Positions 1 through 12,936 of a stretch of 64,000 nucleotides of DNA are shown here, in pieces. How positions within the stretch are numbered: the stretch's first letter is position 1; each line of letters opens with the position of its first letter. The DNA comes from Larus michahellis (Eukaryota > Chordata > Aves > Charadriiformes > Laridae). The translations under genes were made by a program, and so were the position numbers. The stretch lies in contig NC_133907.1 of NCBI RefSeq assembly GCF_964199755.1, positions 6,329,001-6,393,000 of the forward strand. The letters are read 5' to 3'. The notes below the pieces were generated by a model that ran no database searches, was not told the origin of the DNA, and saw only the letters and a list, made by a program, of their open reading frames with translations.

Positions 1-3000
1 ACCCTGCTGACAGGGGGGCACAGTTATCAGTTTCTCTGCACGGACCACAGCAAAGAACAGCAATTCCCCGGGGGAGCCTGGGGATATCCCCTTCCCCAGC
101 AGCACTTTCTTGCCCCTCAGCTCAGCTCGGGCAGCCCCTTCGCTCCGCTCTTGCTTTTATGGCTACAGGAGAAGCAGCGCAACTTACCCTTTGGCTCCCA
201 GCCACGTGCTCCCTGCTGCCAGCTCACCCCAGGACCAGGTCCATTAGCTGTTGCCTCTGGCAGCTCCTCTTGCTTCCCAGCCCTTGTTGCTTTTCACTCA
301 CAGGCATTAAAGGTTCCTTTCAAGACGCACCTTTCTGCTTCCTCTGCAATCCAGGCATTTCTTTAATAAATAGCATTTGTACTGGCTCTGTGATGTCTAT
401 TTGGCTTCGAGCTTTCATCTCCTCTGCTGGTTGTGCCCAGCATGAAATCCTGCCACTCAGCCTATAAAAATTAATGGTTGGGACAGTTATTTGTAGCAGA
501 CGTTCAGCATTTGCCTTGATGGTCCAGTCCCAGACTGGGTCCTCAAGAAAGCCCAATGGCAAGTGTTTGCTCTGCTAGCGGGCAGGCAGCCAGCGTGACT
601 GCGAGGTGAGCTAGGGAGGATGACACCCTGCTGTGGGATGTGTTCACACAATGCCCTTCTGTCAGTGCCACAGGAGCTCATTCCAAGTTGTTTGCTCCCA
701 AGACCTACAGCTAGATGCGCGGTTCACCACCTGGGCATTCCAAGAGAGTGGACGACTGAGGCTGTGCTCCAGATATGCAACATAACAAACCAGAGCAAAG
801 AAAACAGAGGAAAGGCAGAGGTTCGGGCTATCAGGTCTGGGCTGCATCCAAGGGTCCCAGATAGATGGAAAGCTTAGGACAGGGCAGGAGGAGCATGATA
901 CAGCCTCCTTTCGTCATTCTCTCCCTAGTAAACACACATGCACACACACAGAGTCACTCTTTCACACACTCACACACACTCTTCTGTGGCCCTGACACCA
1001 GCCAAGAGCAGGCAGAAACAGGGCTCAAAGCAATCGCAATCTTCCCATAACAATGGTAGGAAAACTGTGATGCAGCGAAAGCCACAATCTGGCTGCAAAA
1101 AGCTGTGAAGAGGATGTAAGCTTCAAAAAACGGATGTTTACTTCTGGTATTAGGATGGTCTTTGGACTCCCATCCCAGAAAGGTGGAGAGATCTGACCAC
1201 TTCTGGGGTCCGCTAGTGCCGAGCCCAGCCCTCTGAAGGATATGGGCTACGCACTGGGAAGACCACCATACTGTGGTTGGGAGGGACCAGCAAAGCCCTC
1301 CTACACCGAAGAGAAAGGAAGCCCTATCCAGTGCCTACACCTGGAAGGCGCAGCATCAGACCCAGCTCTGCTTATCTTTCATCAAGCCCAGTCCCCTCTA
1401 ACACAAATCCTGCTCAGCCGCCACCACTATTAGATCCACTGCTTTTAACAGACAATATCTGTGCACATCCAGTGCACAGATCCCGGCTTCCTTCATCCCC
1501 CTGGCAGCCCCTGTTGTACTGAGTTCTCTTCAAAGTTATGCTTTCCTTGTGCCATCTATTGTTCTGCTGCTGCCAGTAGCAGCCTTCTCTGCATATATGA
1601 TAAGCTTCTACAGCTTTTCCAAAGTGCAACTGCAGGAATCTGAACCTCCCAAAAGACACGTTGTAAGTGCATCACGTCGAGCTCCTCTGCTCACTCAATT
1701 ACCATGATCCAGAGAATGATCCTGACTTCCTAAAAATTATAGTATTTCCAAACTGTGCAATTGTGCCTTCCCTACAACTTTTCAAATGGCCCAGTATAGA
1801 CTCTTTTAGAATAGATTCAACCATAGTCCATCACACCCTTTGTGGACATAACTAAGTATTCACCTGTTTAGCTGTTGTACTCCTGCCTTTCCTTTTCCCA
1901 GGGATATCATCCTATTAACCTACCTTGAAATTGTCATTGTCTTGAAGTCAGCTGTGGCATGGAATCATAGAATAGCATCTCTTGTCTGTTTTCACCACTT
2001 CACAGGATAAAGTCTATGAGATGCCCTTACTGGCCGAAAGTCCTCCAGAGCCATGGCTACAGCTGCAGCTTTTGTGAACGCACATTCTGAATCACATGAT
2101 GCTGGCTTTTACAAGGATGCAGTTTAGGGCCACATTTGTTGTAACCTGGAATTTTCTGGGAAATACTCCTACTTTCTGTAGGTGCTCCATATCCGTTGCC
2201 AGTGATGGCTTCTCCCCTCCAACGGGTGCTCCTCTGGGTGGGCAGAGGAGTCCTCTTGCCCAGCAGACTTCTGCGGTTGCACCGTCCGGCTTTTGTACAT
2301 ACATTTGCCTTTCTTTTATGCTGTATGCAGAATTCCGCAGATTACTCTGTATTCACAATTCTCACAGATCCTCAGCTCCAAGGTTTTACTGCAGGTCTTT
2401 AATTCTGTCACATATTGATCGACTGTTTCTGCTTGCATGAAAAGGATTGGAAATGTTAAAATGATTCATTGTTTTGTGGGAGACACAGCCACATTTTTTC
2501 ATGTTTACATTTTCTCTTACACATTCCTTTCCTCCTCCCACCCAAGGCACAGAGACTGGGGCTTTCGCGTTAGTGCTTCTTTCATCTGCACTAATTGCTG
2601 TTAAGTGGATCTCAAACTGCCTGACAGTTTCCGTTCTCTGCTGCATCCCAGCAGGGAAGGATTTAATGCTGGACCCTGTGATACGTTTTTAGTTCTTCCA
2701 AGAGCTCCTGGAAACAAGTAAAGTTCATACTTAAATTTTATCAGAGCCACCTTGCAAAGAGAATTGTGCGTATGAGGAAAAGATTGCCTCCATCAGGGCT
2801 GCCACCAAAGTGGTGTACCTTTCTGAACAGTGAATTGCAGGGGGTTAAAAATTATTTCCCAGAGTATCTTTCTGTGCCCCCTGTCCTGAGAACTACCAAC
2901 ACTTGACACTGTGCAAGCACAGACCACTGATGGGATATGGGGAGGGAAGTCTCGTCTGCTGCTGGACCCTGTGGAGTTCGGTGCTCCCTGGCAGACCCAA

Positions 3001-6000
3001 GCAGCTGCGTGCTCTGTGCTCAGCAAAGATGAGCAAGCCAGCCAAAAGCTCTGCACTGCCACTGCTCAGCACGCTGCAAGTCCCTCCTTCCCCCACCAGT
3101 ATCTGGAGACAGCAGGCTGGTGACCCTCGAGGCACCTCCTTTCGCCCAGCAGCAGCTAGCCCATAAGTCAGCTCTCCAGCAGCTCCTGTTTGCCCATGGT
3201 CTTCTTCACTGTGCTTCAGAGCTGCCAAGACACACACGTGGGCTTGGCATTTAAGCCCTCCTGGCCCTGGGCTGGCAAGCAAAGCCTTGAGTCCCTCTCC
3301 CAGGCCCGGTGCTGTGGTCCAGCCCACGGTGCACCCAGCCATCCCCCAGGGCTGGTGCTGGGGAGCTGCCTCCTTGCAGAGCAGCAGCCTGGGAGGGCAG
3401 CTGGGGAAAACGAGCCCATTGCTCCTGTGGTACCCTGGGAGCCTCGGCCTCCAGGCTGCCAGGATCTGGAAGACCATGCCCGAGTAGAGCTGTGCAATGT
3501 TCGGCCTGTGGCTCCTTAGGGAATCCTTGAAATTGCCTTTGGAGAAACAGCAGCAGCCTGCACCGTGGCCCTGGAGCAGGATGAGGAGCAGGCTACACGT
3601 GCCACTTCCTTCTCTTAAACTTCAAACGCACCATCAGGCCTAAATTATTCACTTGTAATCCCTGGAGCTGGCAGCAGCTCAGAGAGGATCCAGCTCAGGT
3701 GATAAGAAGGAAGAAAGAAAAAAAAGAACCCATTAAATTTAAAAACCTCTGAGAGTCATAAAATGTAAGAATATATTTAGGAGAGGAGCCAGGGCAGGAT
3801 GGGGAAGCTGGGTGCAAGCAGGGTCTGACACTGGCAGCTCTCTGAGCATGAGGGCAATACCAAGAAAGCTGAGGGAACCTGAGGCTGAGAAGGCTGGTGG
3901 GGCTTGGTGGTCCTGGGTTCTCAGCTCTGTTACCTTTTCTAACCTGTCACGGTCCTTTGTCCTCTCTCTGGGATGTAGATGGGGTGAGAAAAGAGCAGGA
4001 AAGACCCGCAGAGGGAGCAGAGCTGTGCTAGGAGTGTCCAGCCCAGGCTGAGAGCAGAGTCCTGCTCCCCAGGGTGGTGGCCAAGGGACTGCCCTCTCCC
4101 TCTCCGCAGCCAGATCCCCGGCTCAGGCTCCCCTGAGAAGGTGTTGGGGACGCCCAAAGCCAAGGTGCGGAGCAGCTGTGTCACTGGGCCAGCAGCACCC
4201 AGCAGCCCTGTCCCCAGGGACATGACCCACATGCGCGGAACTGCCCTGGTTCTTGCAACATACTTGGAAAAGTTCTTGTTTACTGGGATCTAACGCAATT
4301 ACAATGCCAACTGAAAACAGAGAGCAACTCCTGGCAAGGCACGGGCTGCAGAGAGCTCAAATGAAAAGCATTTAAAATGTCTTGCTCCACCAGCCTGGCT
4401 GCGCCTGTGCCCACCAGCTTCGGTCTGCTCCTGCAGTGAGTGCTCCATCACCTCTGAAACAAACTGCATCGATCGGGGAGAAACACTCCCATCTCAGGCC
4501 TGGAAACACACCCTGGCACAGGTCCCCAGGAGCCAGCACCTCTCCCCATATGCCAGGGACAGGCACCCGAGGGTACTGCTGCTTTGCCCTGTGCCATGCA
4601 GAAGCATCTGCAGGCAGTGGCACAGCTGCAGCCCACCTCAATCTCCACAGCACAAGCCCCACACCGCTGCCTCAGGCCAGGCTGCGCAAAAGCAAGAGGG
4701 TCTGACAACGGGGTGGGGGGCACCAGCCCTTCCCAGAAGCTTCAGGAGACACAGGAGAGATGACAATGTCCTGGCTGAGTCTCTGCAGTCACAGAGCTTG
4801 ACAACACCACAGGGAAGGTCTTCAGTCTGAGCTCCGTCCAGGCAGAGGGGCAGCTCTCCCTTCACCTTCACCTGCTCCAGCCGCACATTGCAAACGTCCG
4901 TGAGGAGGACAGACGGAGAGCAGCACTGCGGACACTGACCATCCCTGATCCCAGGTGTTCGGTGCCCTGGCAGACCTCCGCAGGGCAGAGGGGAGGACTC
5001 AGAGGACTGCGCCTCGCAGCAGCTGGGAGAAGTGGTGGTTTTAGAGTCTCAAGGGCCTTGTGCATCCTCTTGTTGCAGCCCACCAGCTCTCCATCCCCAA
5101 TGCTCCGCACCCAGGCACAGGCTGAGCTTTGTGTTTCCAGCCTCTTGCAGCAGAGTTCAAGCTGCCTGAGCCGATTCAAATCCCAGGGCTCCGTATCAGC
5201 TCCCAGCTGCATATCTGAGAGGAGAAAAGGGGCTGCAGGCACTGCCGGGGTTGTACCAACCTGGCTTGGGAGGGGACGGGCTGAGACTGTTTCTCGCCGA
5301 GACTCTGCAGAGAGAGCAGCTGCACCTCCCACCACGGCTGCACCTCCCAGAGAAGGCTGCCGGGCACCTGCGGGGAGCATGGATCACTCCTCAGAAGAGC
5401 AGCCAGATGGGAAGGTCTGTGTGAGCCTGATAACAGCTGCTGCTTGGCTCCTCTCCCTGGCAGGCCTGCATGGGGCACACGAGTGCTGGTGTCTGGGGCT
5501 CCAGGAAAAGGGGGTGCCACGTGCCCCGAGGCCAGGCTGGCATCTCTGTGCTTGAGAGCCCCCAACACAGCTCCTCCTGCTAGAAGCTCCCCAGGGAGCG
5601 CACAGTGAATGCTCACCCCCACGGCGTGAGGGTCGGCGGGAGGTGCGTGCCCTCGGTGCCGTCAGACACTTTGCAGATGCGGAGCCGGGCTCCTCACGCC
5701 TACGGCAAGCGCAGAACTGGGTGCTGTGGTGCAGAGGGAGAAGCCAGCACCTCTTCCCTACCAGGGCTCAAGGAATTTGTCCCTGCCCTAAGGCGGACTG
5801 CAGGACATGGAGCGGCTGGCTCTGGGCCACCAGCAAGTGTGGCTGGCTCTGGACCAGTCAGGGCAGGACGGGAGCCCAAGGCCAGGCAAGTGCTTTGCTT
5901 GCACTGAGATGCCAGCAGAGAAGCTGTGGGTGCAAGGGGGAAAGCCAGGTGAGAGAGAAGAGAAAGGCCTGGCTGTTAGTGGCAGGAGTGCTGAAATCCA

Positions 6001-8021
6001 CTATTAAACTACACTCTAAACTGATTTTTAAAGTTCTCTTTCCTCAGGAGGTGGTGAAAACACAGTGCCAAGTAAGCTGCCCCCACTTTTCTGCACAGCC
6101 ATCAATAATCCATCAAAACAGATGGAAGTGGGCACCGCCACCCAGCACATACCGATTCCAATTAATTCACCCTCCACCAAAGGCATCTCAATGAGCAGAG
6201 CAGCTCTACGTATCTTCACCTGCTGAACCAACACAGCACCAGAGCAAGGCCAGGGTGCGGAGCAGGCTGGGGCAAAGAAGCAAGGATGGAGGGTGTTTCC
6301 TGGGTGTGGAAAGGAGAGGAAGGCCTGGGGAAGGTCTCCCGATGCCTGGGGGCCATGGAAGCCACAGGCGGCAGGACAAACAGGAGGGTCACTAGTTCAG
6401 CAAAAGGTACGCACGCTTCCAACGCCAGAACTTGCTGCCTCAGTCCTGGCAGCCTTGCGGTTTAGATGGGGGATAGTTGTGATGGCAAAGACAAAACCTG
6501 GGCTTTTCAACCCATTTTCACGCTCAGTGCCTGTGAGATGGGCTTGACTTGTCAGGCAGGTGAAGAGGCCACAATGACTGTCCTGGGGAAGGAGGTAGAG
6601 AACAAGGCAGAGAGAGTGAAGATTGTCATCAGTGACAAAACAATCAAAACAAAAACTGAAGCCCAAGGTCCAGCACACGGCTTTTTCTCATGCAAACCTC
6701 TCCGCACCCTTGTTATCAGCAAATCTGGAACCAACCTCCATCCCCTGCAGGTGAGGAAGGAGGTGAGAGGGATCAGCAAGGCAATGCAAAATCGGTTCTG
6801 TTTTTACGTGCAGAGGAGGCCTTTGAAGGAAGAAGGAACTGCCCGTCACCTCTATTTCCACCTGACAAAGGTACTAGCACTACCTGGGCCAGCAGTGCCC
6901 AAACTCCTGGGAGGTACTGTCCTTGGCTGGAGGGGCAGTCAGGCCTTTCTTTGGGCATCTTGACACTTCAGGGCCATGAATGTCCCAAGCAGGCTCCCCT
7001 CCACCTGCTGGGACCTTCCCCACGTCTTTCTGGCTTTTCCAGGAGATCTGGGCAGGGGTGCTGCAGCTCCTGGCCTGGCTCCATGGCAGATGCCTCCCCA
7101 CTGGTGCTACACCCCACCTTTTGCCAGTTCCCCGTGGCCTGAGAGCACGCGGATCACAGCACCCCGTCCCGCCCCAGCTGCTCGCCCCGCGGAGCGGAGC
7201 CGGGCAAACAGCTCGTCAGGAACAAAGCCCCTTCCCGAGTGGGCTGGGCTGCCTTGCCGGCGACTAAATATTCAGAGGCACTGCGCACTAGCCCTTTGAT
7301 CAGCCATTTATCTCTCCGTGCCACAGGTTTCCTGGAGCCTGGCGTTTCCGCCCCATGCTCAGCCCAGGTCCCAGGAGCCCGGGAGACAGGTGTGAGGAAT
7401 TAGCCATGGGGAGGAATGCTCTGACAGGAACCAGCACCAAAAGCAGGGGACAGAGTGTAATGTTTATTACATTTGAAGCAAAGCAAACATGTGGCCTACT
7501 TATGTATCTAGAGAGAATTAATTGAGGAGCTCCGCAAAGCAGCAGATTATAAATTAGAATCATTTTCACCAACTTCAGCCCATTCATCTTGCTTTCACAC
7601 CCGGCCTGTCAGCTCAGCCTGACACGGCCGCGACAGCCCCAGACCCAAGGGCTGCTGTTTGGTGGCACAGGGGGACCGTTGGCAGCCAGCCCCATGGGCA
7701 CCACTTGCCTAAACCCATGGGGAGCGTGTGGGGCCCAGCTCAGGCACACGGCTTGGATGGAGAGCAAATTCAGAGCCCTGAGGATGGCTCCAGCGGTGCC
7801 AAGTGCCACCAGCTGCCATTGGCAGGGGTACGCAGAGTGCTCGGCTCCAGGGCCTGGCCCCACAGACAGCAGAGATGCCGGGTGCCTGCCCTGTGCTCCT
7901 CCATCCCCCTTCACTCACTGGCAGCCAGCGGAGTGGTGAGGGGGCCAGCAGGGCTGTGCACACACCTCCCTACCCTCCCCACCCTGATGGGATCCCAGGC
8001 TAGGGACTGGGCTTTGATGAT
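1..8021. other. Non-coding, GC-rich intergenic or intronic sequence
   Basis: I found no open frame here with splice sites or a protein resemblance that would make it an exon. The longest frames (for example minus 2893-3477 and plus/minus frames at 4868-5622) have low-complexity composition typical of chance frames in GC-rich DNA. A short CR1-tail-like piece (GGAATCATAGAATAG near 1961-1975) may be a degraded remnant. An AT-rich islet lies at about 3,640-3,785 and a stronger one at about 7,450-7,590. By human gene order this could be 5' flank of a CDH22-like gene, but no exon of it was seen. Confidence 0.5.
929..982. repeat. CA-rich simple repeat
   Basis: An imperfect CA microsatellite interrupted by TGC, GAGTCACTCTTT and similar breaks. 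It is AC-rich on the plus strand. Confidence 0.8.
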
Positions 8022-8282
8022 CGTAGAATCATAGGGTCGGAAGGGACCTCTGGAGATCATCCAGTCCAACCCCCTGCCAGAGCAGGGTCACCTAGAGCAG
8101 GTTACACAGGAACGCGTCCAGGCGGGTTTGGAATGTCTCCGGAGTTGGAGACTCCACCACCTCTCTGGGCAGCCTGTGCCAGGGCTCTGCCACCCTCCGG
8201 GTAAAGAAGTTCCTCCTCATGTTTAGGTGGAACTTCCTATGCTCAAGTTTGCCCTAACAGGCAACCTCAGGCCACGGTCATG
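8022..8282 (-). repeat. CR1 LINE, 5'-truncated 3' tail
   Basis: The plus strand begins with the reversed CR1 3' end (TAGAATCATAGGGTCGGAAG) and continues through the typical block reading gacctctggagatcatccag and the aacttcct region of the 3' UTR and ORF2 end. The element lies on the minus strand and only its last ~260 bases remain. It abuts a CA microsatellite. Confidence 0.9.
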
Positions 8283-8288
8283 TGGAGA

Positions 8289-8350
8289 CTCACACACACA
8301 TTCTCACACACACACACACACATTCTCACACACACACACACACACACACA
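8289..8350. repeat. CA microsatellite with two ATTCT interruptions
   Basis: About 60 bases of (CA)n broken twice by a CATTCTCA unit. It lies exactly between two minus-strand CR1 tails, one ending at about 8,282 and the other starting at 8,351. Confidence 0.95.
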
Positions 8351-8840
8351 GAGAATGGCAGGGGTTGGAAGGGACCTCTGGAGATCATCTAGTCCAACCC
8401 CCTGCCAGAGCAGGGTCACCCAGAGGAGGTTGTACAGGAACACGTCCAGGTGAGTTTTGAATGTCTCCAGAGATGGAGAGTCCACACCCTCTCTGGGGCA
8501 GCCTGTGCCAGTGATCTGTCACCCTCAAAGTAAAGAATCTTTTCCTCATGTTGCGATGGCATTTCCTGTGTTCCAGCTTGTGCCCGTTGCCCCTTGGCTT
8601 GTTGCTGGGCACCACTGAAAAGAGTCTGGCCCCATCCTCCTGACATCTGCCCTTTAGACATTTATAAACATCGATAAGATCCCCCAGTCTTCTCTTCTCC
8701 AGGCTAAACAGAGCCAGGTCACTCAGCCTTTCATCATCAGAGGGGTGCTCCATTCCCTTGATCATCTTTGTAGCCTCCGCTGGACTCTCTCCAGTAGTTC
8801 CCTGTCCTTCTTGAAGTGGGGGGCCCAGAACTGGACTCCT
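8351..8840 (-). repeat. CR1 LINE, 5'-truncated (ORF2 C-terminus plus 3' UTR)
   Basis: A second CR1 tail in the same orientation. It starts at GAGAATGGCAGGGGTTGGAA and keeps the segment for the ORF2 C-terminus (DDERLSDLALFSLEKRRLGD, RNMRKRFFTLRVTDHWHRLP). Several positions differ from an intact CR1 frame, so it is a dead copy. It differs from the neighbouring copy at 8022-8282, so the two arose by separate insertions or an old duplication. Confidence 0.92.
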
Positions 8841-9514
8841 TTTACTCAGCTTAGAGGTCCCTCCTGGGGACACTGCCCATGGTGTGCAGGTGCCTACCCG
8901 GAGCTGCTGGGAGCGTCATGCTCTGCATGTCCACAGCACTGGGGCCTTGGACTCACACCTCATGGAGGGGCAGCCCGTTGGCAGACAGATTCCAGCGCAA
9001 GGAGCTGCAGGGGTGAGAAACTGGTAAAGCAGCTTGTGCTAGAGGCACTCTAGCCCTCAGTCTTTTCCACAAAACTATCCAGAAGCAGGATGCCCCAGGA
9101 GCTAGTGTGCTGCCAGGGGCCTCCAGAGATGCACAGAACAGCCTTGCTTGAGCTGACGGGGCCAGACGCGCTTCATCCCATGGCAGGGACTCCCATCATC
9201 CTGTTTTTAGAAGCTGTAGCAACCTGCATTGACACACAAGCCGTCCAGTTCAGCAAGCCACCAGAGTCCACACCGGCAAGCGTGTGTGATCCTGACAGAG
9301 CCCACCAGGCACCCTAGCCCAGGTGTGACATGCCCCACATACCGGGTCCCATCCAGCTGCTGCCTTGTCCCTCGTGGCTCTGACTGCGCAGGGAAGCCCC
9401 GGCCTTCGGGATGGGCGCCCGGTGAGGAGTTCCTGCCACAGCCCGGTCCCACACCAGGACAGCTTTCTTCACGGCCATTCTCTGTGTGCCAGCTGCAGCC
9501 CCCACTCCGCACCT

Positions 9515-9610
9515 GGCTGGCTGATAATTTGCATCATAAAGAGAGAGTTTGTTCAAATGGCATTACTAATTAGTATAGAAATACTATTAGCATCGTTAAT
9601 GCATTCCCAA
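9515..9610. promoter_or_regulatory. Candidate distal enhancer islet with octamer and TAATTA motifs
   Basis: An AT-rich block in GC-rich surroundings. It holds an inverted octamer (ATTTGCAT at 9528-9535), an ACTAATTAGT homeobox palindrome, and a near-perfect inverted repeat at 9566-9590 (arms CTAATTAGTAT and ATACTATTAG around AGAA). This composition is common in conserved vertebrate non-coding elements. Conservation was not tested. Confidence 0.35.
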
Positions 9611-9770
9611 CAGTTCCGTCTGTTGGCACCATGCGAAAGCAGCACTGAGGCAGAGACCAAGGAGGCAAAGCCAGGCCAGGGACCGGACTGAGCCATCAAA
9701 CAGCATCTCCTCTACCCCAGCACGGCTCTCCCTGGTACAGCGATCAATAAAAGTTGGACTGGGACAGATT

Positions 9771-9792
9771 TGTGTCTGTGTGTGTGTGTGTA
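9771..9792. repeat. TG microsatellite
   Basis: A short run of (TG) about 10 units long, with a second GTGTGTGCG patch just downstream. Confidence 0.85.
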
Positions 9793-11695
9793 CAAGCCCA
9801 CGTGTGTGCGTGGCAGGGAATCACAATGACAGAAACTACCCAGCGTGGGAATTTCAGGACAAGGGAGGGAAACTGGTAGAAAGGAACTGAGACAGGGGCA
9901 TGGGGGTAGCACTAAAACCAAATGTAAAGTGGATGAATTATTTACTGCAAGAAACAATTGTAAAGTCACTTACTCTGGCTCTGTGGATCCTAAATGGGGT
10001 CTGCGGCGTTTCTCACACCTCCCTAGCGTGCTGAGTGATTTTTTTACAATTAGATGCATGAGGCTGGGGTAATTTTATAAGAGACTCCAGAAGATCAGTT
10101 TAGTATTGATCATGTGCTGAATTTAAAGGCTTTCCACATCCATCTGCTGCTGCTTCTCAGGTGACAGCTCAGCTGGGACCTGGGTGCTCACTGGGTACCT
10201 GCGACCCAGAGCCACCTCATTCAGCCGCAGCCTGTGGCTGGGCTGATGCACAGCAGCACAGGGGGCCCACGGCATCCATCACACTGGAGCCCAGTTTAGG
10301 AGCCAGCGGAGTCACACGGCTGCTCCCCAGTGAGCCTTTTGATGAAGTCCCCCCAGTGGATCAGTCTGCTCCGCTTCTCCCATCACGGGAGCCAGCTGGT
10401 TGTGGGTTGTAGTGGACCATACGCTCATCTAACAGGGGCAGCAACTGCCAGAGATGAACAGAAACGGGGTGACAGGGTATAGAGAGCAGTTTACATGGAC
10501 CAGCACCTAATGCCAACACCCTGCACCAGAGTGGCAGCACCATAGCACCTCGACCTGCTCAGCACAGCCCCCCGCCAGCTCCCACACAGCCGCTGCCAGG
10601 AGCCATTGCCTCCTGCACGCAGCAAAGAGTTGGCCTTAGGAACGGAGGCTCTGAGCACCTGGTGCTACTCTGGATGCTGCGGACACGACTATAAACTGAA
10701 AAACCCTTCCTGAGCAGGCAAAGGCCCCTCATTTGGCAGGGTGTGATTGCACAAAGGGCCCTACCATGGGCAGCCCACGCCAGCAAGAGTCTGGAGGAGC
10801 TCCCACCCTGGGGAGACGGGGTGACGAGAAAAGGCACGCAGACAGACAGAGCGCAGGGGGGCATACACATGGAGCAGGGCCTCTGCCCCTGACTTGGAAG
10901 AAGTGTCTCCTGGTGTTTGCCTTGGCCTCTGCAGGTCTTCAAGGCATGGCATTGCAAAGGATGAGCCTGGACTCCAGAGGCAATGGCCCGGCAGCAGGAT
11001 AATTGCTGTGACGTGCCCACAAATGTGAAAGGAAGAGGGAATTCAGGCATTATGGGACTGTTAAACATATTGCGTCATGATGAGGTTTTAGTTTTTTCTT
11101 TTAATAATATGCATATTTGTCCTGGTCTGAAGGCATGAAATCTGCGAGCCATGCTGTCCAAAAGACAACCTGCTTTATGATGCTAAAATGGAAACTTATA
11201 ACGTGGTTTTTCAAAACAATACAAGTCAAATGTATGAGAAATCGACTGGTTTACCGAAATGGGGTATGTGCAAGGCAGGAAAAAATGACTCTTCCAGGCC
11301 CGTATTTACTCAACAAAAGACCTATATTCAAATAACGCTTAGAGCAGGTCACGGGCATTCTCACAGAGGTTGAGTGGCTGAAAGTAAGGCTACAGCATGA
11401 AGAGGCCCTCTTAATCAGTGGAGAGAGCAGAAATTGTACGGACACGCTTTAAAACACCGGGCGCTTCTTCAAAATCCCCAGGCAGAACTGTGAGTCCAAA
11501 AATCCGTTTTGCAAAGCCACCGACCGGGGTGAAGTGGGGCCGAGCCGTTGCACAGCTGCCCACAGGTGACAAAGTGCTGAGAGGCAGCGCCCTCGACACA
11601 GGGCACCAGCCAGGGAGGACCTCAGCGCACCGTACCTGGTAGATGCTTAGATGCACACCTTAAATCCAGGCATTGATAAGGCATCCGACTCTTTT

Positions 11696-11722
11696 GCTGT
11701 TGTTGTTGTTGCTGCTGTTGCT
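11696..11722. repeat. TTG/CTG trinucleotide repeat
   Basis: Roughly five TGT/TTG units followed by GCTGCTGTTGC. It lies in non-coding sequence. Confidence 0.8.
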
Positions 11723-11872
11723 TTGTTTTCAATAGCTGCAGCTAAACATTTAACCTTTACATTGATGGAATGACCTAAACATGTTCTTCCAGGCTCGTCG
11801 GCAGCCAGGCTGTCTCGCAGCGAGCAGAGAAATGCCTTTCCTTTCAGCCTGGCAAATCAATACGCCGCATGG

Positions 11873-11949
11873 CTGGCAGGCTTGCAGGTGTCCCCTGCTC
11901 AGAACACACGGAAGGGTCTCAGAGGTGGGATACAAGCATTTCTCCAGAT
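11873..11949 (+). repeat. Left arm of a 77-bp inverted duplication
   Basis: This 77-base segment (starting CTGGCAGGCTTGCAGG, ending TTTCTCCAGAT) matches the reverse complement of 12937-13013 with 4 mismatches by eye, about 95% identity. The match stops abruptly on both sides. No flanking target-site duplication and no known family was recognised. Confidence 0.85.
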
Positions 11950-12936
11950 TGCCAGGTCTAACAGAGAGGTGGGCACGAACCTCCATTTTCTTGGCAAGCA
12001 GGAGAAGCGCAGCTCACGATTTGGAAGCCATGTAGTTGTTCCAGCTGGGAGGCTGGCTCTGGCTGTGGCTCTGCCAGCAGCTGAGGCACTTATTCAGCAT
12101 CCTAGGATTTCAGATGGCACAGAAAGAGTTACAGGAAGGAGCAGCAGAGTAATCGTGAGTTAATATGGTCCCATGTTTTTTATTACTCTCAGAGTATTAA
12201 ATTGATAGCCTGGTACCAAAGGCCAGAAGTGTCACCTCTCAACAAGATGAAATCTATGTAGCCCGTGGACAGGGGAAAGTGGCAAGATTTATAAAGGCAT
12301 CCATAAGATTAACATTTGGATGAGTATGTGGGAGAGCAGCGCCCATGAAGTGCAGCAGCAGGTTGACAAGTACCTGCCGCCCCTGCATTTAGAGCCCAGC
12401 AGACACCGTTGACTGGGTGCATCCTCCCGCACCGATGCCTGGCTGAGCGGGGCCCCAAAGCCGCTCTACTGCCAGGACCGGGCTGCCAGGGAGCTTCTGG
12501 GAGATGGTGGCATTTTGGTAGTGCCATGGGGAGTCAGTGACAAGGGCAGGAACAGGCTACATCCCTGATCTCCTTGGGGGGGATCTCTCCCTGGCCCTAC
12601 TGGTGGAAGCATCTCCCCTTGGTTTGGCTTAGACCGGACAGGGAGGCTCAGACCCTCTCTCCACCCTCAGCTTTCTGCATGGCTCAGTCTGTGCTGTCTG
12701 AGCAAGCACCAAATCTGGCAAGGCAATGGGACCTGGGGAACACGCTTTTCTACAGATCAGGGAGCCGAAGATATGTACTGTTGTGCCAGGAGCCATGAAA
12801 CGGTGACCCCCAGGCACACCCCATTGCCCCAGAGAGGCCAAGAGGCCCTGAGAAGACCTTGTCCCTCTGTTGCTGCCCCAGGACTCCGTTGCACCATCCA
12901 GGTGACCAAGGGCTGTCCCTGGAGACAGCTCCAAGC

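Noticed and set aside
2893-3477. Minus-strand open frame of 194 codons
   Set aside because: It lies in GC-rich DNA, has no recognisable domain and no splice or promoter context, and overlaps equally long frames on the other strand.
4868-5622. Overlapping frames of 148-197 codons on both strands
   Set aside because: Both strands are open over the same DNA, which is typical of high GC content and not of a gene. No known protein was recognised.
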